Notes: a model not told the origin generated them from the letters alone. Numbered from the stretch's first letter, positions 31,644 through 44,796 are shown. The stretch: 64,000 nt of DNA from Phytophthora colocasiae (GCA_018806915.1 JAGKQI010000100.1:2604001-2668000); one strand, 5' to 3'. Numbers and translations: made by a program.

Positions 31644-32518
31644 CACGTAAAGGGGCTGCTGGACGGAGAAATCGACCCAGCGGAAGAGATTGGCGACGTG
31701 TTTGGAGGTGCTCCGACGAAGAAGGCTATCCACGTGCTGGTGGTAGTTCCGAAGCAAGAAAACGACCGCTCCCCAGCCATGGCTCTCGGCGTGGCACCAC
31801 CAACTACAATATACCGTCACTCCGAACGTCTTAAGCGATGGGCTGCAATCAATGCAATGATTCGTCAGAAGAATCAAGAGGTGAACCAGAAGACAAACGC
31901 GAAGAAAACACACAAAAAGCGGAAAAAACACGATGTCGACAAGACTGCGGACTATTCGAGTCTTTGTTAGGAAGATATCAAACCTATTTACAACTTCGAC
32001 GATTCTTACGACCTTCAGCCCAGCGATATTCTGATGCTGAGATCGAGCTACTCCTCGCTCGTATTGTTGACATGCGGGAACTCTATGGACAACTCTGGGA
32101 TGGGAAAGAAGCCAAGAGATTGCTTTTTATCGCCCCGATCCTTGAAACTGTTAGTCGTCTACTCAAGAACGTCCGCATATTAGTCAAAGAAGACGTGGTT
32201 GGGAAGAACGTGCTCCTGAAAGGTCGATTCGAGTTCGTGCTCCAGCGTGGCACCAAGAGACTTTCACTTGTCCAAGCAAAGCGTGAAGATATGCTGCAAG
32301 GACTGGTTCAGAATGTGACGGGGCTGGAAGTTGTTGCTGATGTCGAAGAACTATCTGTGGTGTATGGCATTGTGACTAATTTTCTCGAGTGGAAGTTCTT
32401 GATCAGTGAAGACGAGAGGGTCCGACAGCAAGAGTGTACTCTTCCACTCACCGATACCATACCGACTTTTGAAGGATTAAAAGAAATCGTCGGGAAAATT
32501 TACACGATGCTGCAATAA
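31644..32518 (+). pseudogene. CRN gene lacking its N-terminal domain, unit B
   Basis: As in unit [22 protein letters not shown], in-frame TAG at 31968-31970 inside or at the end of a 90-nt candidate intron, then the REase-like region ending at 32518. One C is missing in GATATTCTGATG (~32030), shifting the frame between DIP and AEIELLL; the downstream frame is intact to GKIYTMLQ. Confidence 0.65.
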
Positions 32519-32789
32519 ATATCTTCCATATGATCGTCCAAGCGTTGCAATCCTTTTGCTAATTGAGATCTTCTTACTTGCACTCATCTGCTTAATCATG
32601 GCATCGAAAGGTATCTCTGATCGTCCATAGCGCTTAAGAGTTTCTAGAGTGGAGTCCAACTAAATATTATACAAAATAGCAGGGACTTTTTTGATAGGCA
32701 ATACAATCGTAGCCAACATGGCGCAATAATGGCTACCTACTACTAAGTTCGTCCTATACAGTTTTGGATAAATATTAGAGAAATTAGCA

Positions 32790-34167
32790 CTATCCATACA
32801 GCGCGAACAATGGCGCAGCAGTGTTACTCTCCCAACGGAGTAGAGCCATCGCGATCTGGTACTTCCAAATCGTGGCGTGCTTTCTGCTTCGGCCGTTGAG
32901 GAGATTGCCCCAAATGTGACATCACAACCTCGCACGGGAGGTCTTTGAGGCCCAACAACTCCCTGTTCTGCATCCTCTTGGGGTGGGTCCGTGATCATAA
33001 GCCAGTAAAACATTTCCATCCACTGCACATTCGGGTCGTCGTCGTCCTCGACGCACACCGCGGGGTTGTGCGATCTGAAACAGATGAGGTATCCATTCGG
33101 CAGTCGTATCCGGAACAGCAGGAAGACTGTGCGGAATATTGGTGCTGAGCTCCCTTCCTGTAGGTCTCGGCGGATCAACAGCGTGTTGTCATTGATTTTC
33201 TGTAGAATCTCGAGCTTCTGCACGGACGAATAGATGCCGTGATACAGTCCAAAGTCGCAGTACATTTCCCAGCTCTTGTGCACCAGCTCCTCCGTCCCAA
33301 TGGTCTCAATCCTCTTTGTAAAGTTGAACTGCACTCTTCCGTCCTGTGTGATCCGTTGGTGCTGCGTCCAACCCATCGTCTTCTCCTCCTCTCCAGCCTC
33401 CACCTTCTGCATCGTTTCGAAGAATGATGTTGCTTGCCGGTGCGAATCGATCATGATATCTCTAGCTTCTTCCACCGAGAGTTCCTGGAAGTGGACTGTG
33501 CCGATGGACGTTCTCGAGCCAAGTTGTTCTCAGGAATTGTAAAGTCTTCCTGAAGCCGTTGCATCTGCTCTCCCAGTGCGTCGTAGATGAGGATCTGGTC
33601 TTTGAGCTCCGAGCTTTCTCTGCGGAGTCCGCGCACCTCGTAGATCGAATGCACAAACTTTTTGAACAGAACATCGCGTAGACTGCGTTCGTCGAACTGC
33701 ATCCAGTCGTGTTGGCGTCTGTAGGTCGTCAGCATATTGTTCAGCTCTGTTTCCAGCTCGTCATTTACCTGGCGTAGTCCTTTACGCTCGTTCTGTTTAA
33801 CCAGTCATATATAGGTTTATAAAAAGTTATCATGTCAATGACAGTATAGCATCCATGTCCTCACCTTCTTGCGTACGCGCGACTGGCGCACGATCTCGCA
33901 GTGCTTGAGACGCTTGAGCTCCGCCTTGGCCATGCGGCACTTGGTATCTGACGGTAAGTGCGGTGAAATCTGCATAATGTGGCGCTCTACGTCGTCCAGC
34001 GTTACTCGCTGCTTTGCAGATGTCTGTCGGCGTCTCTGGTCCGCAGCAGTCGTCATCGTACTGGGTGAAGAAGACGGTGATGCCGGTGAGGAATCTGCAG
34101 TGGTAGCGCGTGCTACAGGCGCTCGCAGTGGCGGCGGCGGCACGAGCGGAGGCAAGCGAATCGGCAT
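32790..34167 (-). pseudogene. bZIP-M96/START-like gene, unit B (frameshifted)
   Basis: Exon 1 34167-33865, intron 33864-33793, exon 2 33792-32790. The basic region reads HCEIVRQSR: His replaces the invariant Asn (Gln in unit A). Breaks: GTTGTTCTCAGGAATT near 33525 and a missing C at ~32908 (GCCCC against GCCCCC), which gives a foreign C-terminus. Confidence 0.75.
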
Positions 34168-34450
34168 TACACAGGTTAACGACAGATGAAGCGACTCTGC
34201 ATTACACAGGCTAACGACTGACGTAATTTTCAGCGAGCGATGCCGTGGTGGTTGGTGAAAGAACGCCAACCACCGCAAAAATAAGCTCGTATCCAGTGCT
34301 TTATCGTGGTGGTGCGCTCGCTACAAGCACTCCGCCGCTGTGGCACAATTCAGATATGTTGGTAAAGATGCCTTCTAAACGTATGCCAAGTTACGCCTCT
34401 CCTTTCGCTGTATTGAGCGCGCTAGACGGGTGTGATGTTTACCCCAACCA

Positions 34451-34550
34451 ACTCAGTGAGCTTAAATAAAATTAAGCCTTAATTAGTTTTACCAACTCAG
34501 TGAGCTTAAATAAAATTGTCTTAATTTGAGCTTAAATAAAATTAAGCTTA
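34451..34550. repeat. AT-rich triple direct repeat, unit B
   Basis: Three copies of GAGCTTAAATAAAATT, as in unit A. Confidence 0.8.
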
Positions 34551-34577
34551 TTGGTACACTGTATTGAAGAGGCACAA

Positions 34578-35679
34578 ATGGACAGCGCCATCTACGACAA
34601 GCAGTTGGCCTGGAAGCTGCACGGACAGCGCAAGCTGGCGAGTAAATCACAGGAGCTGCGACTGCAGCAGGATAACGAGTGCACGTTTTCACCCAAGGTG
34701 ATGCATCTTTTTAACCGGATTTTTTTACTGAAGGTTCGGCTAAATGGAATTTCTATAGACGAATTCAAGGTCGTTGCGAGCAGAGGAGTTCGCTGCTGAA
34801 GAGGAAGAAGCACATGGAAATCGCTTTACTATGGCCACTGCTTCTGAGACGGAGGCGGCTCTGCTGCACCCAACTGAGTCGCAAGAAAGCTCCATCCAGA
34901 TGCACCTGGCACGACAAGAACGTGCTCGGGAACATGTAGTTGAAGCGCAGCAGAAGTACGAGCGACTGACTGCAATTCGGAAGTTAAGGCTTGGGTGGCT
35001 ACAGCTTTTAATACGGTTGTGATGCAGATTGGCAGGGGTGCAACTGACCAAGGACTACAACAAGGTCACGACGGTCGAGCCTTTTACACTTAGTACGACG
35101 AATTGGGTGAGACAAAGTGGTTGGATCTGTAAACCCTTGCTGACTGTGAAAATATCTGCAGAAACCACGGCAAAGCACGATCGAATCGCCTACTCGACAG
35201 ATTCCTGCAGTGGAACAAGTTAAGTTAAAGAAACCAGGAAAGTCTAAGGCAAAAGCACAGACTTCAAGGTCAAGTAAGTCTCCTCGATGCACGCATGCGG
35301 CTTGTGACGTTCACACGTCAAAGGAAGAGGAGGCTTGGGAAAGGTACGTTGAACTCTTCTTGATGCTTTTACCGACGGAATCAACTGACAACGATATAGT
35401 GAGCGAGCAACGCTGGTCTCAATCATCGATGCACAGCGTCGAGAACTTGCGCTTCGAGAGCAGGCACAACAAGAGGCTGTAAGAGTGGCTGAGCGATTCG
35501 CAACTGCGACCCAAGCTTTCGAGGAGCGACTTGTAGCTGTGGAGCAGTCTGCAGCCAAGGAACTGGAAGAGGTCAAACGGCTCCTAGCTAGTCAAGCTGC
35601 TGCTACGGATCTCATTCTCACGTCACTGGGCATCACACGACGACCAGGATCCAACAGCGGCAACTCGCGATACGACTGA
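34578..35679 (+). CDS. Multi-exon coiled-coil protein, unit B
   Basis: Exon 1 34578-34697 (MDSAIYDKQLAWKL to TFSPK); intron 34698-34758 with a T-run whose length varies between units; exon 2 from 34759 (TNSRSLRAEEFAAEEEEAHG to YERLTAIRKL) without the indels seen in unit A. Later exons include VEQVKLKKPGKSKAK and, after a 56-nt intron (35344-35399, GTACGT...TATAG), SERATLVSIIDAQRREL to SGNSRYD at 35679. The exon between about 34985 and 35170 is uncertain. The final ~95 residues are strongly heptad-like. It is adjacent to and divergent from the bZIP gene. Function unknown. Confidence 0.55.
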
Positions 35680-35779
35680 GAAATATAGGAGTTCAGCACC
35701 GAGGCCCTGTTTGCGAACTACTTCAGACCTTGTTTGCGAACTACGTCAGATAACGGAATCAACTAACGTGAACCGCAGG

Positions 35780-38584
35780 AATTGTGGCGTTTGGGGGTTC
35801 GTAAATCCTCCAGTGGACCCTCTATCCAAAGAAATAGTGTGGTCGAACAGCTCCGGAAAGTGAACGAGATCTCGGCTGGGAGTTATTTCGGAGAGAATGG
35901 GTTATTTACCAATGGCAAACGCAATGCTCACATCCAAGCACAAACCTCCTGTATTCTGTACAAATTATCTCGCGAATCTTTGGAGCTGGTGTTTGATCGC
36001 TATCCCGAGTGGAAAGAGAAGGTCATGCGGATCGTAAATATCCATCGAGAGCAGACGCGATTAGTGCAATTATCCCGTGAGGAGCAACAACGAGGAACGG
36101 ATGCTGCAACGGGGTTAATGCTTTCCAGAGCGGATATTCTGAATCAACGGGCTGAACGGATCAAGGAGGAGCTGCATCATGTGAGATTGAGGCATGGAGA
36201 TGGCCACACGACGAATTTGGGGAAAATAGTGTTCAAATGGGTTAACCGGTTCATTCTCACACCACTGCATTGTCTGATAGAGGGAACAGAGGTCCAGAGC
36301 GCTTTCCACTTGGCCTGGTTGAGGTTCATGGTTGTTTGTATCCTTTACGTCTCTGTGTTGGCTCCGTATCAACTTGCAATGGACGATCTCGACCGCACTA
36401 CCCCAATGGCGGTAGCGGTTAAATCCTTTGGGTTAATGTGCGAGTTGGTGTTTATCATCGACGTCTGGTTCAGTTGGCACGTTCGGGAATCCCCCGCTTC
36501 TATGGAACTTTACGAACAAGATTTACGTTCTACCTACAAGAAGGAGAGAATGTTGTGGGACATCATCGCTGCTATCCCGTTCTACCGGTTTCTATCCGAT
36601 TTCCACTGTAGCCCTTGGTTCCGATTACTGCGCTGTCTAAAATCTTCAACGTTGTGAGTTACTTGGATGAGCTCAATCGACGCAGCGTCACGTACGAAAT
36701 CACCCGCTTCTGGTACATTTGTTTACTCTACTTGCTGTTAATCTACTGGGCTGCTTGTGCCTATTTAGCGGTGGCAAATGAAGTGGGTTTTGGTGAGGAA
36801 TGGGACGCTTGGCTTCCGTCTCAAGAGCTGGTGATCTCGAATCCAGAAGACCCTTCTCCTTCTCAACTTACACTTCGGTTCTTACGTGGTCTCTTCTTTG
36901 CAACTACAACATTTGTCAAGAAAGCGAGGAATTTAGCACCGGAAACAGCTTCTCTCTATGCATTTCACATCGCCGTCTCGTTCGTGGGTCTGATTACCAT
37001 GTCGTTCGTCTTGGGTGAATTAGCCAGTCTTTTCATCTCGTACATTGGTTTGGAGGTGGATTTCCGTAAGAACCACATCGCGATTGAGATTTATTTGGCT
37101 CGATTACGTGTTAGTGAGAAGCTCAAAGCTCGAGCACATGCCTTTATGACTTCGTTATGGTCGTCCCATGCAGGGGTTAATTACGAAGAGATTTTGGGTG
37201 AAATGCCGAAACCTATCCGAACTGCTTGTGTCATGCACGTGTCGAAAGAACCTGTAGACTGGTTTATCAAAAAAGTCATTGAACCCACGTGTTGGGAAGG
37301 TTTAGATGAACTGGAACGGTTTAGATATTCGTTAGTGGAACATCTGCACTTCGAAGGGTACCCATCTGATGAATGTATCGTAGTGGAGGGGAGTATCGCC
37401 CGTGCCATGTATTTCGTGCTTCGAGGACATCTTCAACTACACAGTCGCTCTCTTCTTGCTCTCACTCGACCGATTGGACTTCGACGTGGGGATTTCTTCG
37501 GAGAGAAGGGGTTATTAGGAAGTGCGATCAGTACGTACACTGTCCGAAGTGTTCGAGCTTGTGATCTTTTGGCTTTAAGTTCCGAAGCTTTGGTTGAAGT
37601 ACTACATAGTCATCCTTTCAGTAACTTGGCACTTCGGATCTGTGAAGCTGCCGTAAGAAAAAGCTGGTGGCTTGTTCGAAATTGGAGATGGAGAACTATT
37701 GGGGGGATGCATTGCTGGAAATAGTGGAGGATTTACGAAAAATCCATAAGCAGTCGGTCAATGTTCATTCTGCTAGTGCTGCTGCTCTTATGTCAATTCG
37801 AGCACTGGTTTCCAACCGATTAAAGACAACGGAAACTCCAATTGAAACACCAGTTACTTCTTTAAATGATATTGAAGAAGAAAAGGAGAACGAACCCCTT
37901 CACTTCCTGGATATCAAGCTGAGTGATCTACCCAAGCAGGTGTTTGAGATGTTGGACGCGTTAAGAGAAGGTAAAGACTGCTACGTTGCTTTCTCGCCTC
38001 TACTACAGATCGTAATGGCAAATGACCCACTTGACTGGAATGCGAGTTTCCGCCAAGTACCGACCGATTCATCAGATAATAGCCATGATAACCCCAGGAG
38101 AGGGCTTGAAAGGGGTGTTTGGCTCAGTAATCGGCGTCTTGAAGCGATTGCTAAGGCAAACGCAGCTAACAATAACAATGTTGAGACTTTGGTGACGAAA
38201 TTGGAGCCAGAACAACAGGATATCGTCAGCCAAATTCACGTTGCAGCGTCGAATTTTGCTTCGAGACTTCGCAGTATGGACGCGGCAACAGATCAACCCG
38301 TCGAGGAACTGGTACCTAGTATTCACACAAAAGAAGCTGTCAACTTCAGCATGCACGAGACGAGTGGGAAGCGGAAGTCTCAAAATCCATTGAAATTTGA
38401 AGACGACAATAAACCAGCACCTCCAGTACAGGTACTTCGCAACCGTAGCTCAGGTACAACGCAGTCCCTACTCTTTGTCGTTGTTGGTTATCTTTCGTAA
38501 TTCACACATTTCTGCCATATTGTAGCAGATTCGTCAACCAAGTATGCACCAGTAGAGGACGATGACATTGAGTCGCTGGAGTGA
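35780..38584 (+). pseudogene. 5'-truncated channel copy, unit C
   Basis: Open from the breakpoint (LWRLGVRKSSSG) to 36655, where a run of four A instead of five shifts the frame; open again 36615-37724 through module 3, including the pore stretch FFATTTFVKKARN and S6 GLITMSFVLGELASLF; then the 13-nt deletion (~37650) shared with B and E truncates it after the third binding domain. The tail frame resumes to the final exon (stop 38584). Confidence 0.85.
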
Positions 38585-38881
38585 ATCCGAAAGTTGGGAA
38601 GATTTCAAAAAAATATCGGATTGGCTTACTACTCTCAGGCACAAGGAATACATTGAGCGACATATATTAACGTGGATACACATTAATGTCGCTCACTGTG
38701 CCCACACAGACCACTTGCGCTGTTTGCTACATCTTGTAAGTCTGCACACATCTTTAAGAACAGTCGGGTATTATAATAGTACCGTAAGTGACACTTTGCC
38801 TAATCTAGGACCGACCTTAAAAAGTGTGGACCACAACGTGTAATTTCTCGGTCGAAAAGCACTCAGTGAGAAAGAGCAGCG

Positions 38882-39767
38882 ATGGCGGACAAGCAAAAAC
38901 CTCACAAAGACGTCCTTACGCGACTCGTACGCGACTTGGAAACGAAGACGACTTTGTGCTACGTCAAGGACTATCCTGGAGTAGAGCTGAACCAGTTGAA
39001 TCATCACGTGAAGAAGCTCGGTCCACTGGTGAACCCCGTTTTTGGCGAGCAGCTGGCGTTCTTCATCGACGAAGGTCGCTTCATCCCTTTACGAATGGTC
39101 GTATATGGCAACGAGAAAGTGGCGGCCAAGATTACAGAGCTCCTTGGTCAGTGGTCAAAGTGGTCTAGAAAAGGAGGCGGAGTGACAACCTCGCAAGGGG
39201 CGTTCATTCTGGAGCAGCGTCCCGGAAAGCCCGAAGTGAGGATGCCCGACGTGGCATACACACCGCGACATGATGACAGGAATTTGACTCGTGAACAGAT
39301 ATGGACGTATCGTGGCGAACCCTTTGTTCCATCTTTGTTGTTGAGATTGATAAGCTCTCTGGTCGAGGCTCTCAACGCAGCGCTCTTGATCGAAAGATGC
39401 GAAACGAATATTTCCAGCACGGCGTCCAGTTGGGTTGGCTGATCGACCCACGCCCAGACTTTCAGCGGATGTATGAGTACTATCTCGACAACAATGGAGA
39501 CGTACAATGCTATGACAACACTGCGTGGAGAGATCTTGACGGTGGCGACGTTCTTCCTGGTTTCAGGGTGCGCGCACCTGTGTTGGAAATGGTCTTGAAC
39601 CAGGATTCGGGTTCGTCGTCGGAAGATGAAGTTGATCTGGTGTGTCCCTATCCAAGATGCAACAAGCGATTCCGATCGCCTGGTGCATTGACTGCTCATG
39701 TTGAATGGCACCGTGAGGAGAGATCTATCTCGGAAGTACTCTAGCCAAGCGTAAGAATCCAGCGTGA
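38882..39767 (+). pseudogene. Uma2 nuclease-zinc finger, unit C (frameshifted)
   Basis: Open to about residue 149, where one C is lost (TTTGTTCCATC, ~39329), just before the catalytic VVEIDK stretch. The zinc finger is present in frame 3' of the break, but extra bases near 39732-39742 alter the last ten residues. Lys replaces Glu in KPHKDV, as in units D and E. Confidence 0.8.
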
Positions 39768-40018
39768 ACTCACTATCCATCCAGTGTAGCAACTACGCTT
39801 CGACAAGTTCCTATCTAACCATATCGCAGAACTCATAGCTTGAGATCTAAAAAGATAGTTGGTGGCACCAATCAGGAATAAGAAATCATAAGAGAAGATA
39901 ATACTATCTATTGCTTTATAGTTTGACGGTCGAGCCCAACATCCAAAAAATACGTAGAAGAAATTTGATTAACTAGATAGGTGGACAACTCTTTGGACTA
40001 ACCTGCAACGATCTCAAG

Positions 40019-40326
40019 CTAATTCAATAGCTGTAGATAGACTGTTCTACCTTGACTGATGGGCAACCCAAATTTGGGGCATTCGTTCCGAATGGAGATC
40101 AATCGGCAGTCAAAGCCTAACTGTTGGATCAGTAGCGTGATAGTTTTCCGGTCACAGTTAAGCTCATCCGCATGCTGGTAAATAAACATCCTGTACGACG
40201 ACTGGTTCGCAATACGTAGGTACCACAGGTAGCACCTGGTCCGAAAGAAGGTCTAGATGGTAAATTACGGAAAGTAAAAAATAACTGCCGGCGAGTGACG
40301 CACAGACTCGTCCTGTCATGGCACAT
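40019..40326 (-). pseudogene. Minus-strand ORF of unknown function, unit C (frameshifted)
   Basis: Same ORF as at 30655-30939; one G is lost in GGTTCGCAATACG (~40207), so the N-terminal part and the conserved MFIYQHADELNC part are in different frames. Confidence 0.3.
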
Positions 40327-40546
40327 CAGTCACACTCAAAACGCCAACTCAAACTACAAACGCAACGTACAAGTGAGCGAAGAAGACAAGGCTCATTCTT
40401 GAGATGTCGACGATCCTCGTCGTCAGGAACGCAGTCCTCATCGTCAGTATCTTCTTGGTCTGGAAACCCGTAGTCCGATCAGACAGCGACTTCATTTCGT
40501 CTGAAAGAAAATCTTACATGTATTTAAAAGAACCCGATCACTTTAA

Positions 40547-40560
40547 CCCCTCCAGACCGG
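40547..40560. repeat. piggyBac left terminal inverted repeat
   Basis: CCCCTCCAGACCGG, starting directly after TTAA; pairs with 44820-44833. Confidence 0.9.
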
Positions 40561-41151
40561 GAGCTCTCAGGAACATATAAACTGCATATGCTACTTTATT
40601 AAGCTTAGAGTTTGTATGCCAAAATGTTTAGGGGATGGCAACACAGGCGGGTCAGTGAAAAAGCAGTGCTAATGTAGCATATATGCGCAGATTCCTGCGA
40701 GGTTTGAGGCATAATGCAGCGTACGGTGGAAAGTGACAGGGCGCTTCACCAACCCCTACGAACAGAAACATGAACCCTGGTAGTCTCCATTTTCCAAAAT
40801 TCAGAATTCGATACTTCCCATACAAAAATGCTATAAGCGAAGTAGGGATGTCGCCCCTACAAGTCTCGCAAGCACATGGTGTGTCCGTAACCATTCTTTG
40901 CACAATACAAACTACAAATGAAGAAGAATACAGCAGGCAAAGCAATCACTCGACACGCTATATCATGTGCGTAAGCAAGGCATCAAAGATGCAGGTCAGG
41001 ATCGGAACGTGTGAAAACGTGCATCACACACCAACTTTCAGCGAGCGTAGTACATGTAGATACGTGAATCAATGCAAGTCAAAAGGTAACACATATACGA
41101 TAAGGCTGCATATTATGCAGCTTACTAACAGTCTAATATGCAGCCTAGCAT

Positions 41152-44100
41152 CTACGGGCTTGTGCGGCGCTTCTTGCGCGAAGCAGGAGTACCAGGAGTT
41201 GATGGCGGCTCTGAAGCCGTATCATCTGCCTTCCGACGGATACGGATTGGCTTCGCGCTCTCCACAGGGATCAATTTTCCATTTGACCACTCGTTGTGCC
41301 ATATATCCCAGCACGTCATTGTAAGTCCGCGGACTTGTCGGCGACCTTTCATGCAGAGAAATACCGGTCCCATTTGACTGCAGTCACCGCAGAAGAACGA
41401 CGTCGTTGACGCTCGCTTGGTGTCGGTGCGCAAGGCAGAACAGACTTTGCACGCTCGTTGACGTCTCTTGGCTTGTTTGTCCTGATCGCGCCACTCATCG
41501 ACCTGCCGTGCAGCGTGCTTTGATTGTTGACTGGGACCAGTTGGCACAGTAGTGTACGCTGGCGCGCTGATATGGACTTGCGAACCGAAGGTGTTTCCTT
41601 CGTACATGTCTGCAGCGCGAAGTTGTGTGAGCTGGAGATGGAGCTTGATCATGTACTTGACGTGCGTCAAGGGCTTTGAAGTCTTGTGCTTGTGGTAGGC
41701 CTTGTGGACAATGTAGCTGTTTACAATCGCTAAGTCGATCAGTTCCAGCGCTAGCGACTTGTAGTACTTCCGAAAACGGAGTGAGCGCTGGAGAGAGTAG
41801 CGTTGTAGCCTCAGCTGGTCGTGGACGTCCACACCACCCATGAAGGCGTGGTAGTCTTTCACCACTCTGGGGCATGGGACCTCGACTTTTTCCGCACCAT
41901 CCTGACGGCCAACTCTGTCAATTTCTGTGCTTCCACCTGTACACAGGAAGTGGACAGGTCGCGAGTCCCACCAACTAATTGCCGCCATGTTTGGGACGAG
42001 TTTAGACCTAGCTACCTTGAACGACCCTCGCTCTACAGACCGGGGACGGCTCTTCTTCTTCTCAACGACCTCTTTGCAGTATCCGAGGCGGTTCGTCATG
42101 ATTGTGCCAACGCAGTAAAACCCCATGAGGAGAAGCTGTATGGCCAACGCCACCGATGTGTAGAATCGATCAATGACAATCAGCCGCATGCCTTGCTTCC
42201 GAGCTTCGGGTCCGAACACCTCCAGCAAATTTCTAACCACAGCAGCTGGGCCCGACTTCATGTCAGGTTTGTGAGCGTCGCTTGCATGCTGCTTTTTTCC
42301 ACAGTAAACTTCGAAGCTGTTCATATGCAGCATAGTTTCACCAAAAAATAGTTAGTAAACTGCATAATTCAGCATAGATGGAACCGGAGTCCAAAAAAAA
42401 ACTTACCGAATGCAGTACGCAGTGATGCCGCTGCACAACATGAAGAGCTTTGTGCCCCACTTGTGGGGCTTGTCCTTCATGTAGACTCTCATCTTGTTGA
42501 AGGACGACCGACTAGGTAGCACAGCTTCATCAAATGCCAGGTGTGAGGGTGCAACATACCCACGAGCAAAGGTCCGTTGCAGCACCTCGACAAGCTTCCT
42601 TATCTTCCACGCGCGGTCTGTATGCGCTCGAGGATCATTGTTCGGGTTGAAGTGAATGTTTCGAGAGATCTCCATGAACCGATCACGCGCCAGAACCGAA
42701 CCGAAACAGCCTCGCGAAATCGCCCCGACGTCAGTTGTCTTCCAATGGTTTGATAGCTTCTCGCGGTTTGGAGCAATCGTCCTTGCGACCAGTAAGCCGA
42801 CAAATTGGCAAAGCTCGTGGGGCATGATGGGCTTCATGGATTCAAGCTCTTGCTGAATGTCTCGGCGAGTCTTGCGGGGAAGATCAGTGTTACGCTGTTG
42901 CTTTTTCCGGTAACGCAAATACGCAGCTTCAATCCGTAGTGGCAACATCTCCCGATGATACTCATTTGAACAGACAGCAATATGCTGCCACAGCACAACG
43001 GGTAGGAAGAAGAAAAACAGCGCCATTGGAGAGTCACCGTGCCGCAATGCCTCCGCCGTTGGACCCGAATAGCCTTGACGCAAGCCGGGGTAGCTGGTCG
43101 CGTTGTTGACCGGTTCGTAGGGCGCCATCATGTGCTCGTAGACGTCCGGCTGCTCGACGTCCTCCCAACCCGTTGCCGCCATGCCTCGCAGCACCGCATC
43201 TTGCAGGTTACCCGCAAGCACTTCATCCCTCCCTCCAAAGCTCTCCAAACAGCGCTCGGCAAAAAGCACTTCAGCGGCAACTTCTGACTTCGTCTCCTCA
43301 GGATCATCCACAATGTCATCTGGCATGCACCGAGCTCCTGCGCCTTCGTCAGAGTCGTACTCGCCAGTGTCCACATCATCGTGTTCAGCCTCATCACCCG
43401 ACCCAATAGCTCCATACTGATCTTCGTCTTCATCGGCGGCGACAGTATTCAAACCGTCGTAGTTGTCTGATAGTAGCTCGCTGCCCCGTAGGCTCAGATC
43501 ATCTTCATCGTCTTCACATACCAAACACAGAAAAAATGTCAATACTTCGAATCCAGAACATATTCAGCTTAGATCCAGTTTATGATGCAGCATAAGATGC
43601 TACGTACCATCTTGCACTTCAATCGAAGCGACAGAAGCATCATCGCCGTCTGCTGTTGGAACCCATGCTGAGTCATCACCCGCACTCGATACCGACGCCA
43701 GCGATGGCGTATCGTCGTCCGGTACGTCACGGTCAATGTGAGGTGACGTCGCTATAAGCGGAGAGACTGGTCGAGAGCGGGTTGGCGTGGTCGGAGCGGA
43801 CTCTGCAGACAAGAGATCCTCTTCAACTGTCAGCTGAGGTGCTGCGCTAGCTTCATGTTCTACTATACATACAACGAACCATATTGTTGATCACGGTATA
43901 GATCACAGATAATGACAGTCTTTACCTTCGGCTTCAACGGTACTGACAGATGCAATCGCATGAATCGTAGGCTCTGCAGCGTGGGCAAAGTTTGAACGGC
44001 GCCGTTGCAAGGCTGCAATATCAGATGCAACATATCATACGGTATTAGATGCAACATAATATGCAGTGTGGTATGCAGCATTGTACGTACTGTTGGTAGT

Positions 44101-44451
44101 ATCAAGACGAGTAGAGCGGCTCGACGCTCGTGCAGACGCGGCAGCCCGGTTCCTCAGCACTGTAGTCAAAGAATGCTTGTTAGAAGACTGCTGGCCAGCA
44201 ACGCACTTGATAAACGTACCATTCGCATAGTACTCCAGCACGCTCTCCTCGCCCAAAAAGTAGTCGATGCCAACCGTCCCGTTCGCATGACCCGCTGGTC
44301 TGATATACTTGTAGCGGTCCTCCAAGCTCCGACGTGGCGGTGGCTTCCGCGTCCACCCCTCTGCCTTCAGCTCTCTCCACACAGACTTGAAGGACAGGTC
44401 ACGGGCAGTGACCTCGCTGTCTCGTAGTATCTTGCCACGTGCACTCACCAT
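41152..44451 (-). CDS. piggyBac transposase, five exons, 990 residues
   Basis: Exons (minus): 44451-44091, 44012-43926, 43862-43608, 43511-42407, 42316-41152; introns of 78, 63, 96 and 90 nt, all GT-AG (GTACGT, GTAAAG, GTACGT, GTAAGT). They sum to 2973 nt, exactly 991 codons. The N-terminal part has SVWRELKAEGWTRKPPP, a motif I associate with oomycete transposon proteins, then a long acidic region. The DDE_Tnp_1_7 core follows, with catalytic Asp in LAFDEAVLPS, LIVIDRFYTS and ISWWDSRPVHF, and the supporting GGVDVHDQLR. The C-terminus has a cysteine-rich zinc-binding region (CKVCSALR ... FFCGDC ... CW) and a basic nuclear signal (RKKRRTSP). The start at 44451 is the first ATG of the open stretch; a few upstream in-frame codons without ATG are excluded. 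It cuts and pastes at TTAA. Confidence 0.88.
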
Positions 44452-44758
44452 TTCGTGGCTTGACTTGCTTCTTCCGCCCGCAAATTCTTGAATGAGGCAG
44501 ATTTGGAAAATGCGGCGGGGCTGAGAGTCTCTGGGCCACTCGTTTGGGCGGGAACGGACCTTCTCCTTTGAGAAAGCATACACATCAGCCGCAGCATCCC
44601 AAAGTACCTGCTAAATGTTATTTTTTTGATTTTCGACAAACTTGCATCTATATTCGCCGGGACATAAAAATACGTGTACAGAAACGAAACAACTTTTCAC
44701 TTGATGTTTGTATACCCCGTGTTCGGGGGAAAGGACACCCATACAAAAATCAAGTCAA

Positions 44759-44796
44759 AAATCTCTTATGCTGAATATATTCAGCATAAGAGATTT
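44759..44796. other. 38-bp perfect palindrome in piggyBac right end
   Basis: The sequence is centred on GAATATATTC and reads the same on both strands over 38 bp (central part TTATGCTGAATA/TATTCAGCATAA). With a two-base bulge the arms extend to AGTCAAA/TTTGACT. It is a candidate transposase-binding or cruciform-forming site. Confidence 0.85.

Larger units (their letters stand above)
30303..35779 (+). repeat. Tandem array unit B, right part
   Basis: Array sequence resumes in the Uma2 3' end and continues through the spacer ORF, both CRN pieces, the bZIP-M96 gene and the coiled-coil gene to the next channel junction. With 11481-15824, less the duplicated ~466 bp, it makes one unit of about 9.36 kb. 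Confidence 0.9.

Noticed and set aside
41090..41160. Repeated TGCAT/GCATA words in the left piggyBac flank as a CRISPR-like array
   Set aside because: No regular spacer length and a eukaryotic context; they are subterminal motifs of the transposon.
43039..43433. Several plus-strand ORFs opposite the acidic region of the piggyBac transposase
   Set aside because: Shadow frames of a repetitive acidic coding region; the transposase frame is supported by exon phases and catalytic residues.
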